64,000 nt of DNA, taken from positions 25,688-89,687 of the forward strand of contig JBLIGQ010000007.1 in the NCBI GenBank assembly GCA_047636995.1. Reading direction: 5' to 3'. This DNA comes from JAQWQB01 sp047636995 (GTDB taxonomy: Bacteria > Bacteroidota > Bacteroidia > Flavobacteriales_D > Sanyastnellaceae). Below, piece after piece: positions 44,693 to 52,718 of this stretch. A program made the translations under genes and the position numbers. Positions within the stretch are counted from its first letter, which is position 1; each line of letters starts with the position of its first letter. The notes below the pieces were generated by a model. It saw only the letters and a list, made by a program, of their open reading frames with translations. It made no database searches and had not been told where the DNA came from.

Positions 44693-45091
44693 TTATTCTG
44701 ACAATAGCCCTTTGCGAGCTAGGCCACAATTAGATCTAAGTTCAATTTCTGAGTATCCTTCTTTGAAGTTTACTGTATGCAACTCTGTAGCTGAAACGAT
44801 AAGTGACTTAATGTAAATCACGTTTTCTTCAGTTGAGCGCGTATTTGCCTCTGAAATTTGGAAGGCAACAAGCGATGCCGGGATACAAGCTTCGGTAATT
44901 GAAACTTGGTCATTGCCTTTGATTGATCGAGCCAAATCACCATAGCTGTAAGCATCAATATCTGAAATATGAACTACTAAATAGTCAGTATTTGCGGTGT
45001 CTTGAGCAAAAAGCACTGAGCTGGCAAATAGAAACGCTAATAGGACAATGGTCCTGTGGCCAAGGAAAAACAAGTTGTACGTTTTTCTCAT
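44693..45091 (-). CDS. Small exported protein of unknown function
   Basis: Protein of 132 residues with a signal peptide (1 to about 30, LLAFLFASSVLFAQ). The mature part is about 100 residues, with two Cys (EACIP, RSNCGL) that could form a disulfide and a mixed alpha/beta pattern. I do not recognise the family. It lies 24 bases upstream of the giant adhesin on the same strand and is the first gene of the four-gene unit, so a role in adhesin export or anchoring is possible. Confidence 0.75.
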   Translation of the reverse strand: MRKTYNLFFLGHRTIVLLAFLFASSVLFAQDTANTDYLVVHISDIDAYSYGDLARSIKGNDQVSITEACIPASLVAFQISEANTRSTEENVIYIKSLIVSATELHTVNFKEGYSEIELRSNCGLARKGLLSE

Positions 45092-45133
45092 AATACAAGA
45101 GTTGAAAATGTTAGGGTAAAGCTGTTGTTCTCA

Positions 45134-45141
45134 CAAAGATG
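45134..45141 (-). promoter_or_regulatory. Candidate promoter of the T9SS adhesin unit
   Basis: CATCTTTG on the minus strand differs from TAnnTTTG at the first base only. It would give a leader of about 38 bases before the ATG at 45091. A TTG lies upstream at 45169-45167, with 25 bases between, longer than usual. Confidence 0.35.
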
Positions 45142-45191
45142 CGAAAAAAGGAGCTTAGTAGGCACGCAACTTATTTACAATTCAACGTTCT

Positions 45192-45938
45192 TTAATCCAC
45201 ATTTTTAACACTTGAGGCACCTAAAGCATACATTGCAATAGCTGCTGAAACAGAAACATTGAGGGATGCAACCCGACCTTTCATTGGTATTCTAACCAAA
45301 TAATCACACGTTCTAAGGCTGGCTTCCGTTAGGCCCGTTTCCTCATTTCCCATGACAATACAAAGCGGACCTTTAATCGATAATTCAGAAAGTTTTTGTG
45401 TTGCTTTTTCTGTCATTCCCGCAAGCTGAAGTCCTTGCTGTTGTAATGATTTTAATGTTTTCCCCATGTCTGAGATGCGACATACGGGCAGTCTTAAGAG
45501 GGCGCCAGAAGATGATTTGACCGCGTCTTCATTGATAGGGGCCATTCCTGATGAGGGGATCAAAATCCCGTGGAAACCTAGGCATTCTGCAGATCTGCAG
45601 ATTGCGCCGAAATTACGAACATCCGTAACACCATCAAGGGCCATGAATTTTGGTGATTCACCTTGTTCATAAAGCGAAGCAATTAAATTGTCTACGTCTG
45701 CAAATTCAATTGGTGAAACAACGGCAATTACACCTTGGTGATTCTTTCGCGTAATTCGGTCAAGCTTCTGCTGAGGCACGAATTGAATTGGGATTTCACG
45801 TTCCTTTGCGAATTTCAAGACTTCAGTTTGTTTTTCACCGCGGCTGCCTTGCAACAAAAAGATGCGCTGAAATTGTTTACCGGTTTCAAGCGCTTCTGCA
45901 ATAGGGTGCCAACCAATGATGTAATATTCTTTGTTCAT
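45192..45938 (-). CDS. rlmB: 23S rRNA (guanosine-2'-O-)-methyltransferase RlmB (TrmH family)
   Basis: SPOUT methyltransferase for a 23S rRNA ribose, 248 residues from the ATG at 45938 (MNKEYYIIGWHPIAEALE); start codons upstream lie inside the previous gene. The N-terminal substrate domain is followed by the knot motifs NFGAICRSAECLG, IVMGNEETGL and IPMKGRVASLNVSVSAAIAMY. The ATG overlaps the TGA of the GWxTD gene by four bases (ATGA), so translation is coupled. Other TrmH-like targets cannot be excluded. Confidence 0.9.
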   Translation of the reverse strand: MNKEYYIIGWHPIAEALETGKQFQRIFLLQGSRGEKQTEVLKFAKEREIPIQFVPQQKLDRITRKNHQGVIAVVSPIEFADVDNLIASLYEQGESPKFMALDGVTDVRNFGAICRSAECLGFHGILIPSSGMAPINEDAVKSSSGALLRLPVCRISDMGKTLKSLQQQGLQLAGMTEKATQKLSELSIKGPLCIVMGNEETGLTEASLRTCDYLVRIPMKGRVASLNVSVSAAIAMYALGASSVKNVD

Positions 45939-47200
45939 TCTTGAAATATCCTTCCGTTTCGCCAAGCTGTTATTGCTCGGTCCCATTGTGTGCGAAATAT
46001 CGGATTTCTTTCTAAGACCAAATGGTTTTCGGAAAGGGCGTTGTCAACTTTTCGGAAATTGAAAGTAACGGAACTCAGATTGTTCTCTTCTCCATAGGTC
46101 CATGTTTCATAATCAGCTCCATGATTAATGCGGTTGGGATTACCGAAAACGATGTGAATCAAACCACGGTCAGACTTCCACCCCTCAACATAAGAAGAGA
46201 AATAATAATTGGCTTCTTCTACCCGTCGGTAGTAGATGCGAATCAATTCTCTAGATCGTTCTTTTGAGCCTCCGCAGTCAAGCCAGAATTTATCTAACTC
46301 TTTCTTTCGATTCGCTTTGGTGGCATTGATGCGTTCAAACTCCCTTTTCGAACTGATGTACCTCAAGCTTTGAATCATTTCATCAATCATGCGCACTTCT
46401 GGGAAATAATCATTGGTCACGAGTAGAGTTAAGACATGCTGGCTGCGATCGTCAAAAAGACTGAGTCTGCCTTCCGAAATCTCTTTACCTACACTTCCTT
46501 CATCCCAGACGAGCTTGGTTGTGTCTTCAGGAAATGGAAGTTCGAATCGTGTTTCTGTATAAGGTGGGGCGGGAAGCCTTGTTTTATCATCCCAACTGAT
46601 GTGTTTCCAGTTCTGTTGGAAGCGATCTGATTTGATTTTTAAAAAGTCTCCCGTGTGTACTTTGTTGCCGAAAACAGAAAGGTCTGAGCCGTTCGTGTAT
46701 AGTTGGAAGTCATCCCGGGAGGGGACTTCATCTTTTGAGGTATAGAGGTATTCGGTTTGCTCCCAGCGGCGATTTTTATCTTTTAATTTCAGGGTAAGTC
46801 GATAGGGATTCGATGAGAGGGGGAGTTGAAATTGGCTGGAAGATACAACCAGACGCGATGTCTGGTCTGGATTCGCATCTACAATATTCAAGGTGGTGCT
46901 ATCAATGAAGATAAAGCCTTCGGTGGTTTTTTCCTCAATTAACATCCAACATGAAATGTGCGCCTCAAATGAGGCAGCAGGATCTTTTCGCGTATAAAGC
47001 AATTCTTTCGATTTGATTTTCAGCATGATCGAACTGCTGTCACTGCTAAAGTGGTAAAGCTGGAATTCAGGGTGGAACGGACTGCTCTCCCAGTCGTAAT
47101 CTATGCGCGCGATTTCTTGCACATTAGTTGCCGTAGATGTGCAGCCCTGTATAAGAAGAAAGGCTGCGCAAGAAATGAAGATGGTGTATACGTATCTCAT
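45935..47200 (-). CDS. GWxTD domain lipoprotein
   Basis: Lipoprotein of 421 residues: signal MRYVYTIFISCAAFLLIQGC with Cys20. The N-terminal half is beta-rich; the C-terminal third holds the GWxTD motif, here in the form GWKSDRGLIHIVFGNP, preceded by a helical Arg-rich stretch (YYRRVEEANYYF). The domain is frequent in Bacteroidota exported proteins; its job is unknown. The start overlaps the rmuC stop by one base, and the stop overlaps rlmB. Confidence 0.85.
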   Translation of the reverse strand: MRYVYTIFISCAAFLLIQGCTSTATNVQEIARIDYDWESSPFHPEFQLYHFSSDSSSIMLKIKSKELLYTRKDPAASFEAHISCWMLIEEKTTEGFIFIDSTTLNIVDANPDQTSRLVVSSSQFQLPLSSNPYRLTLKLKDKNRRWEQTEYLYTSKDEVPSRDDFQLYTNGSDLSVFGNKVHTGDFLKIKSDRFQQNWKHISWDDKTRLPAPPYTETRFELPFPEDTTKLVWDEGSVGKEISEGRLSLFDDRSQHVLTLLVTNDYFPEVRMIDEMIQSLRYISSKREFERINATKANRKKELDKFWLDCGGSKERSRELIRIYYRRVEEANYYFSSYVEGWKSDRGLIHIVFGNPNRINHGADYETWTYGEENNLSSVTFNFRKVDNALSENHLVLERNPIFRTQWDRAITAWRNGRIFQE

Positions 47201-48573
47201 TAATTAGAATCTTCAGAGGTGCCAATTTGATGATTATCGTTGTCACTCAAATCAATCAAATTTTGATCAATGGCTTTTTTTGGTTTGTAATTAGATAGTT
47301 GCCTGATTTCTTCTACCCTTCGAACCAGATTTCCCCTACCAGTAGAGAGTTTTTTCATTGCATCCCCATGAGCTGAAAGACCATCGTTTAGATGTTTTTC
47401 GACCTTTTGTAAGTCAGAAACAAAACCGCTAAATTTATCATAGAGTGCGCTGGTTTTCTTTATAATTTCTTGAATGTTTTGTCGTTGATCTTCTTGTGTC
47501 CAAATGTAGCTAACCGTTCTCATTGTAGCCAGTAGCGTAGTGGTAGAGACCAAAACTACATTCATTTTAAGTGCTTCTTCATAAACCCCTTGATCTGCAG
47601 AAAGAGCTAAGTTAAGCGCGGGCTCTATTGGGACAAACATCAAGACGAAATCGGGTGTTTTTGAAACCAATTCTTCATAATTTTTCGCTCCCAATTCTTT
47701 AATGTGCTTGCGCAAGCTATCTACATGTGATTTTAGCTCAATTTTCTGCAAGTCGGGATCCTCTTGAGAGTTGTATCGTTCATATGCCGTGAGTGATACT
47801 TTTGAATCGAGAATCAATACTTTGTTTTCAGGTAAGTGAATGACGAAATCTGGCTTTTTCAGAAAGCCTTCATCGTCCCGGAAGGTTGCTTGGGTCTGAA
47901 AGTGAACATCTTTCTGTAATCCAGCTTTTTCTAGGATCACTTCCAATTGTAATTCGCCCCAGTCGCCCTGTGATTTAGAATCACCTTTTAATGCTTTGGT
48001 AAGGTTTTTAGCCCCTTCACTAAGTTCTTTATTTAGGCTAATTAGCTGATTAATGTGACTTTGAAGTGCCCCCCGTTCCTTTTGCTCTTGTCCGTAAACC
48101 TCGTCAACACGTTTTTTGAATTGCTCAATGTCGTTTTGAAGTGGCTTGATCAAATTTCCGATCTTATCATTGTTGATTTCAGTAAACTTCTTCCCTTTAT
48201 CCTCCAGAATCGCATTCGCCAAGTTTTGGAACTCACGGTTTAGTTCTGATTTGGTTTTCAGAATTTCTTCGTCAAAAGCAGTTCGGCGCTCTTTAAAATC
48301 AGCTTTTACTTGTTCAACTTCTTGATTTTTTCTTCGCTCTGCATCAAGCGAGAACGAAAGGTCTTTCTCTAGTCTAGATTTGGCCACTTCAAGAAGAGAG
48401 CGGTCCTTTTCGAGGGATTCTGCCTTGACCGCTAAATCTGACTTTTCCTTCTGAATTTGATCGATCTGAAGCTGTGCCATGCTCATTCCGTCATTTCCCT
48501 TGATGATTTTGTGAAGCACAATCCCAGCTACAATGCCAATAATAATTCCTATGAGGAGGTAAATCCATTCCAT
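47200..48573 (-). CDS. rmuC: DNA recombination protein RmuC homologue
   Basis: Protein of 457 residues with one N-terminal membrane helix (about 4-20, LLIGIIIGIVAGIVL), a long coiled coil (about 30-200) and the RmuC nuclease-fold domain (about 200-400; QGDWGELQLEVILEKAGL, PDFVIHLPENKVLILDSKVS, VLMFVPIEPALN). In E. coli RmuC limits sequence inversions at repeats; the activity is not well defined. It lies in a packed minus-strand unit, one base after the Omp85 gene and overlapping the GWxTD gene by one base. Confidence 0.9.
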   Translation of the reverse strand: MEWIYLLIGIIIGIVAGIVLHKIIKGNDGMSMAQLQIDQIQKEKSDLAVKAESLEKDRSLLEVAKSRLEKDLSFSLDAERRKNQEVEQVKADFKERRTAFDEEILKTKSELNREFQNLANAILEDKGKKFTEINNDKIGNLIKPLQNDIEQFKKRVDEVYGQEQKERGALQSHINQLISLNKELSEGAKNLTKALKGDSKSQGDWGELQLEVILEKAGLQKDVHFQTQATFRDDEGFLKKPDFVIHLPENKVLILDSKVSLTAYERYNSQEDPDLQKIELKSHVDSLRKHIKELGAKNYEELVSKTPDFVLMFVPIEPALNLALSADQGVYEEALKMNVVLVSTTTLLATMRTVSYIWTQEDQRQNIQEIIKKTSALYDKFSGFVSDLQKVEKHLNDGLSAHGDAMKKLSTGRGNLVRRVEEIRQLSNYKPKKAIDQNLIDLSDNDNHQIGTSEDSN

Positions 48574-48574
48574 A

Positions 48575-50248
48575 CTAAAAACTGTTTATGTACCCGAAAT
48601 GAATCTTACCACTTCGAAGCTCTATCGGATTGTTTTGCTCTTTCCCTAGGCCATAAGAGATGCTAAAAGAACCTGTTGAAGTACCTATTAACGCGCCTGC
48701 TCCAAAACCAAAGGGTTGGTCAGTGAAATATACTTCATCTGTTCGCTCGTACCAGCCCTGATCATAAAAAAGAAATACCGCAGAAGTGGCATCAAGTAGG
48801 TATTTTACTTCGAAACTTCCAATGGCGAAATTCTGGGCGAAGATTGATTCTTCGTCAAATCCACGTAAAGAGCCCAGTCCGCCAATTCGGTAGAGCTCAT
48901 TCAAGCGAATACTGCTATCAGCTTTGAACCCTCCATTGATTTTAAAACCTGTTGTCAATCGTTTTGCCAAAGGTACCCAATACTCAAAATAAAGTGTGCC
49001 TGCGTATTGTTCACTTGTACTGGAAGCTTGATCAGATTCAACAGGGTCAGTGCGTTTCAGACCAATGCTGGAGCTGGCAGTTATAAAGAACCCTTTCGAA
49101 GGATTCTGTAGTTGGTTGAAATTGAACTGTTTAACAGCAATCCCGTACCGGTCGATCTGGACGTTGTCAACTGATGAGATGACGTCTGACAAGGCGTTAG
49201 AAGACCAAAGCTGATAAAAGGCTCTGTAGTTTTTATTAGCACCGTTGACAAAGCCGAAACTCAATTCAAGCTCGGTTGTTGTGAAAGTACTGTCTCTTCT
49301 GTAGAGCTCTATTCCTGCCCAAGTTCCTAGTTTTGTGTTGAATAGGTAAGGTAGACTTGTTTTGAGTGACAGGTTTTGAGTAGATTCTTGGAGCCTTCTC
49401 CATTGAAGTGATAGTTGTTCCCCTCTGCGCAAGGCATTTTGTAAAGACAAGTTGACATCACCGGTAAAAACAACCCTGCCTGTAACATTGTCTGGCTGAA
49501 AACCGATAATACCATCAAACCTGTTGGCTTGCTTTTCTTCCAGGTAAACGAAAATTTGTGCCCCCTTTTCGGTGAATAGTACCTGTGGAGGTTGGCTCGT
49601 TTTCGCAAAAGGGAGCTCTGAGATTAATTTAGAGATGGCCTTGAACCTTTTTTCGCTGTATGGCGCTCCCTCAGCAATCGAGAGGTATTGTTCCATATAG
49701 GTTTGGTTGAAGCTTTTTTCTGAACGAATAACAAGGCTGTCTATAGTTACGTAAGGACCTTGACTCAACTCGGCTATGCAGTTAATCAACGTATTTTCGC
49801 TTAGCAATGGTCTGATATTCACTGTGGCAAATGGATAGCCGTTATTTTCGTAGGGTGTTATAAGCAGTCTCGCTTGGTTTTCAATGGCGCTTCGCGATGC
49901 CAGATCATTCATCTCATAGCGCATTTCACCAAACTGTAAAGTGTTCAAATGGTATTGTACTCCGGTGTCAAAGTAAAAAGAGACGGTGTCAGATTTGCGT
50001 GTCGAACTCGAATCTAAAACGCAAGAGAGGTAGCCTTCGGCTTGCAGATCAAGGTAGAGTTTCTTTGCGGTTTTCGTTTGGTCAATTGATGCTGTGTCAT
50101 CTTTGAAAGTACTATGAAGAGTGTCATTTACAAAAAGTTCCATGGTTTGGGAACTCAGTTTTTCAGACCCAATAAGAAGGTCAAGGAATGCAATAAAACA
50201 AACCTTTATTAGGAGGGCAATATGTCTATTTTTCGCTCGTTCTTTCAC
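48575..50248 (-). CDS. Omp85-superfamily outer-membrane protein (BamA/TamA-like)
   Basis: Protein of 557 residues starting at GTG 50248. A hydrophobic signal (about 9-34, ending KLSSQ) is followed by a short POTRA-like region (about 40-230) and a C-terminal 16-strand-type barrel with the L6 signature GGLGSLRGFDEE (about residue 450). It is much shorter than BamA (about 800) and closer to TamA-like or patatin-type Omp85 proteins without their extra domain. Role in membrane insertion or export of unknown clients. First gene of the unit with rmuC, the GWxTD gene and rlmB. Confidence 0.82.
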   Translation of the reverse strand: MKERAKNRHIALLIKVCFIAFLDLLIGSEKLSSQTMELFVNDTLHSTFKDDTASIDQTKTAKKLYLDLQAEGYLSCVLDSSSTRKSDTVSFYFDTGVQYHLNTLQFGEMRYEMNDLASRSAIENQARLLITPYENNGYPFATVNIRPLLSENTLINCIAELSQGPYVTIDSLVIRSEKSFNQTYMEQYLSIAEGAPYSEKRFKAISKLISELPFAKTSQPPQVLFTEKGAQIFVYLEEKQANRFDGIIGFQPDNVTGRVVFTGDVNLSLQNALRRGEQLSLQWRRLQESTQNLSLKTSLPYLFNTKLGTWAGIELYRRDSTFTTTELELSFGFVNGANKNYRAFYQLWSSNALSDVISSVDNVQIDRYGIAVKQFNFNQLQNPSKGFFITASSSIGLKRTDPVESDQASSTSEQYAGTLYFEYWVPLAKRLTTGFKINGGFKADSSIRLNELYRIGGLGSLRGFDEESIFAQNFAIGSFEVKYLLDATSAVFLFYDQGWYERTDEVYFTDQPFGFGAGALIGTSTGSFSISYGLGKEQNNPIELRSGKIHFGYINSF

Positions 50249-50280
50249 TGGTTACATCCATTGTGGAAAAAACTGTGAAA

Positions 50281-50288
50281 CAAATATG
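50281..50288 (-). promoter_or_regulatory. Candidate promoter of the Omp85-rmuC-GWxTD-rlmB unit
   Basis: CATATTTG on the minus strand has one mismatch to TAnnTTTG. It would give a leader of about 28 bases before the GTG at 50248. No clear TTG element was found upstream. Confidence 0.3.
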
Positions 50289-50360
50289 TGTTCCTGTCGT
50301 AAAACAGAACGGATAGTATGTGACCTTTAGCGTGAAGGAAACCTAACGAAACCCCCTGAT

Positions 50361-50489
50361 ATGAAAAAAGTAATCGGATTCGCGATGTTATTCCTCCTTT
50401 TAGGAGCGATGATAGCATCTTGTACACCCCACAAACAGGCATGTGCAGCTTATCAAAGTGTTGAGCTTGAACAAGCTCCATCGAAGTAA
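50361..50489 (+). CDS. Small lipoprotein (42 aa)
   Basis: A short frame from ATG 50361 to TAA 50489: basic start MKKVIG, hydrophobic core, lipobox AMIASC with Cys21, then a 21-residue mature part (CTPHKQACAAYQSVELEQ and APSK). The complete lipoprotein signal makes it a convincing gene despite its size. The second Cys (QACAAY) is notable. Its stop codon directly abuts the stop codon of the convergent osmC-like gene, with no base between. Function unknown. Confidence 0.7.
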   Translation: MKKVIGFAMLFLLLGAMIASCTPHKQACAAYQSVELEQAPSK

Positions 50490-50894
50490 TCAATTAAAGA
50501 TTATTTCTAATTCCTGACGAATGTCAGGGTGCAAGCTTAGTGCTACCGGACAAGTTTCAGCTGCTTTTTGCAGAATTTGCTTGTGTTGGTCACTAAGATT
50601 TTTTGCGTCTATATATAAGGTAATAGATATGGCTTCAATCCTTCTGGGAGATGAAGCCATTTTTTTTGTGACTTCAGCTTCCATTCGTTCAATTTGAATT
50701 TCTCTTGCATCGGCAACTATTCCAACGAGTGTCATCATGCAGCTAGCTAGCCCAGATGAGACAAAATCTGTAGGTGAAAATGCTTCACCTTTCCCGTTGT
50801 TATCTGTAGGAGCATCTGTGATAATTGAGGTGTTAGATTTTAAATGTGTGGAGCGTGTGCGAAGCTCGCCTTCGTAAATAACCTTGTAATTCAT
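50490..50894 (-). CDS. OsmC/Ohr family protein
   Basis: Predicted thiol peroxidase that reduces organic hydroperoxides in the cytoplasm. It has 134 residues, with the two reactive cysteines C52 (SSGLASCMMTL) and C115 (AAETCPVALSL) and the expected loop FSPTDF. It lacks the longer N-terminal part of Ohr, so it belongs to the general OsmC group. Single gene, convergent with the small lipoprotein. Confidence 0.9.
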   Translation of the reverse strand: MNYKVIYEGELRTRSTHLKSNTSIITDAPTDNNGKGEAFSPTDFVSSGLASCMMTLVGIVADAREIQIERMEAEVTKKMASSPRRIEAISITLYIDAKNLSDQHKQILQKAAETCPVALSLHPDIRQELEIIFN

Positions 50895-50931
50895 AGTGAA
50901 CTAATGATAGGGTGGACGCGTTAGTAAATTG

Positions 50932-50939
50932 TATCTTTG
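50932..50939 (+). promoter_or_regulatory. -7 promoter box before the exported protein-lipA pair
   Basis: TATCTTTG fits TAnnTTTG exactly; the expected start is near 50944, giving a leader of about 23 bases before ATG 50967. No clear TTG element 17-23 bases upstream. Confidence 0.5.
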
Positions 50940-50966
50940 AAAAGTGAAGCAGAAAAAACTGAACAA

Positions 50967-51731
50967 ATGTACAGGCTTTTAATTGCAGTAGGTCTATTAG
51001 TGTCATTGCAAACTCTTGCTCAAAACGAACATGAGTTGTATGATGAGGCTGTTGTTCTTCATAACAGGCAGATGTATGGAGGGCTTCATCTCCATTCTGG
51101 TGGATTGGGGGCTTTCTTTAATTTAGGGAAATATCAAGGCGCTGCGAAGCTCTATTTTATTGGTGTGGACATGCTTTACATGAAGCACGAAAAGGAAGTT
51201 AAAAGTTTCAATCCGATTTATGAGGATTCCCGCAGCTATGTCTATGGGAAGATGAATAACTTTTACATCATTCGCCCTTCAATAGGTATCAAGAAAACAA
51301 TTTCAGTGAAACTGCGAAAGAGTGGGGTTGAAGTTGGGTACATCTTTCAATTTGGACCCTCTTTAGGTTTGACGAAACCTATCTATCTGGAAATAGGATA
51401 CCCAAGTATTCCCTATGAATACCTCGCGGTTGAACAATATGACCCTGAAACGCATTTCTTTGATGATATATACGGAAAAGCGTCAGGTGTCAATGGGCTG
51501 AATCAAATGAAAGTGCAGCCTGGAGCATTTGTGAAATTTGCGTTCACATTTGAATACTCGAATGAAAAAGACCTTATGAAAGGAATGGAAGCTGGAGTAG
51601 TAGTAGATTTGTACGCAAGGCGAGTTCCAATTTTGGCGAATACAGCGTCATTTGCTGACCAAAATAAGTCGCTCTTTTTGAACTTTTATCTCAACCTATT
51701 TATAGGTAAAAAGTACATTGTTAATCGATGA
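50967..51731 (+). CDS. Exported protein, probable outer-membrane beta-barrel
   Basis: Protein of 254 residues from the ATG at 50967, which places a signal peptide (MYRLLIAVGLLVSLQTLAQ) at the N-terminus; a TTG ten codons upstream lies inside the promoter box and is rejected. The mature part has many alternating amphipathic strands with aromatic ends (NNFYIIRPSIGIKKTISVKL, FLNFYLNLFIGKKYI), as in small barrels. The family is not recognised. It overlaps lipA by four bases (ATGA), so the two are co-translated. Confidence 0.7.
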   Translation: MYRLLIAVGLLVSLQTLAQNEHELYDEAVVLHNRQMYGGLHLHSGGLGAFFNLGKYQGAAKLYFIGVDMLYMKHEKEVKSFNPIYEDSRSYVYGKMNNFYIIRPSIGIKKTISVKLRKSGVEVGYIFQFGPSLGLTKPIYLEIGYPSIPYEYLAVEQYDPETHFFDDIYGKASGVNGLNQMKVQPGAFVKFAFTFEYSNEKDLMKGMEAGVVVDLYARRVPILANTASFADQNKSLFLNFYLNLFIGKKYIVNR

Positions 51732-52606
51732 CAGAAACAACGATTGTAAATTCAGAACCGAAACAACGCGTGCCAAAACCCAAGTGGTTAAGGGTTAAAC
51801 TCCCAACAGGTGAGGCGTTTAAAAAGGTGCGTAAAATTGTATCTGACCATAAGCTGCACACCATTTGTGAAAGTGGTAATTGTCCAAACATGGGCGAATG
51901 CTGGGGCGAAGGCACTGCTACTTTCATGATTTTAGGGAATGTTTGCACGAGAAGCTGTGGTTTTTGCTCTGTCATTACCGGCAGACCAGACGCCGTTGAT
52001 CCTTTTGAACCTGCCCGTGTAGCCAATTCTGTAAGCTTAATGTCTGTTAAGCACGCTGTTATAACGTCAGTAGACAGAGATGATATTGCTGACGGAGGCT
52101 CGGAAATATGGGCATCAACAGTGCGCGCCATCCGAAGAAAAAGCCCAGAAACAACATTGGAAACCTTGATTCCAGATTTTGCTGGAAAATGGGAAAACCT
52201 GCAACGCATTATAGATGTTGCTCCTGAAATTGTTTCTCATAACCTTGAAACTGTTCGTAGGTTGACAAAGGAGGTGCGCATTCAAGCTAAATATGACCGA
52301 AGTCTTGAAGTCCTAAGGAGACTGAAAATAGGTGGGATGAAAACCAAATCAGGCGTAATGCTCGGATTGGGAGAAACTGAAGATGAGGTTTTAGAAACGA
52401 TGGATGACCTCCGTTCTGTAAAAGTAGATGTCTTGACTTTGGGGCAATACCTTCAGCCAACGCCTAAACATTTGCCCGTTCAAGATTTTATTCACCCAGA
52501 GAAATTTCTTGAATACAAAGAAATTGGATTACAAAAAGGATTCAGATATGTGGAAAGCGGACCCTTAGTTCGCTCTTCATACCACGCTGAGAAACATCTT
52601 TTTTGA
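51728..52606 (+). CDS. lipA: Lipoyl synthase
   Basis: Radical SAM enzyme that inserts two sulfurs into octanoyl-E2/GcvH to make lipoyl groups. It has 292 residues. The auxiliary cluster ligands are C47, C52 and C58 (CESGNCPNMGEC); the radical SAM cluster is C73, C77 and C80 (CTRSCGFC). The C-terminal RSSYHAEK holds the conserved serine that also binds the auxiliary cluster. It overlaps the preceding exported-protein gene by four bases. Confidence 0.97.
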   Translation: MTETTIVNSEPKQRVPKPKWLRVKLPTGEAFKKVRKIVSDHKLHTICESGNCPNMGECWGEGTATFMILGNVCTRSCGFCSVITGRPDAVDPFEPARVANSVSLMSVKHAVITSVDRDDIADGGSEIWASTVRAIRRKSPETTLETLIPDFAGKWENLQRIIDVAPEIVSHNLETVRRLTKEVRIQAKYDRSLEVLRRLKIGGMKTKSGVMLGLGETEDEVLETMDDLRSVKVDVLTLGQYLQPTPKHLPVQDFIHPEKFLEYKEIGLQKGFRYVESGPLVRSSYHAEKHLF

Positions 52607-52718
52607 TGTTGAAGTTATTGACATGTATAAATATGGCAAGAGTTGTATTAATTTCAGTGCGATCGAGTGATGATTTATTGTAAATTGGTCCTCGATTGTT
52701 TCGGATAATTTAAGAATT

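Noticed and set aside
50944..50982. Leaderless GTG frame four bases after the box at 50932-50939
   Set aside because: The frame stops after 12 codons; the real start is ATG 50967 with a signal peptide.
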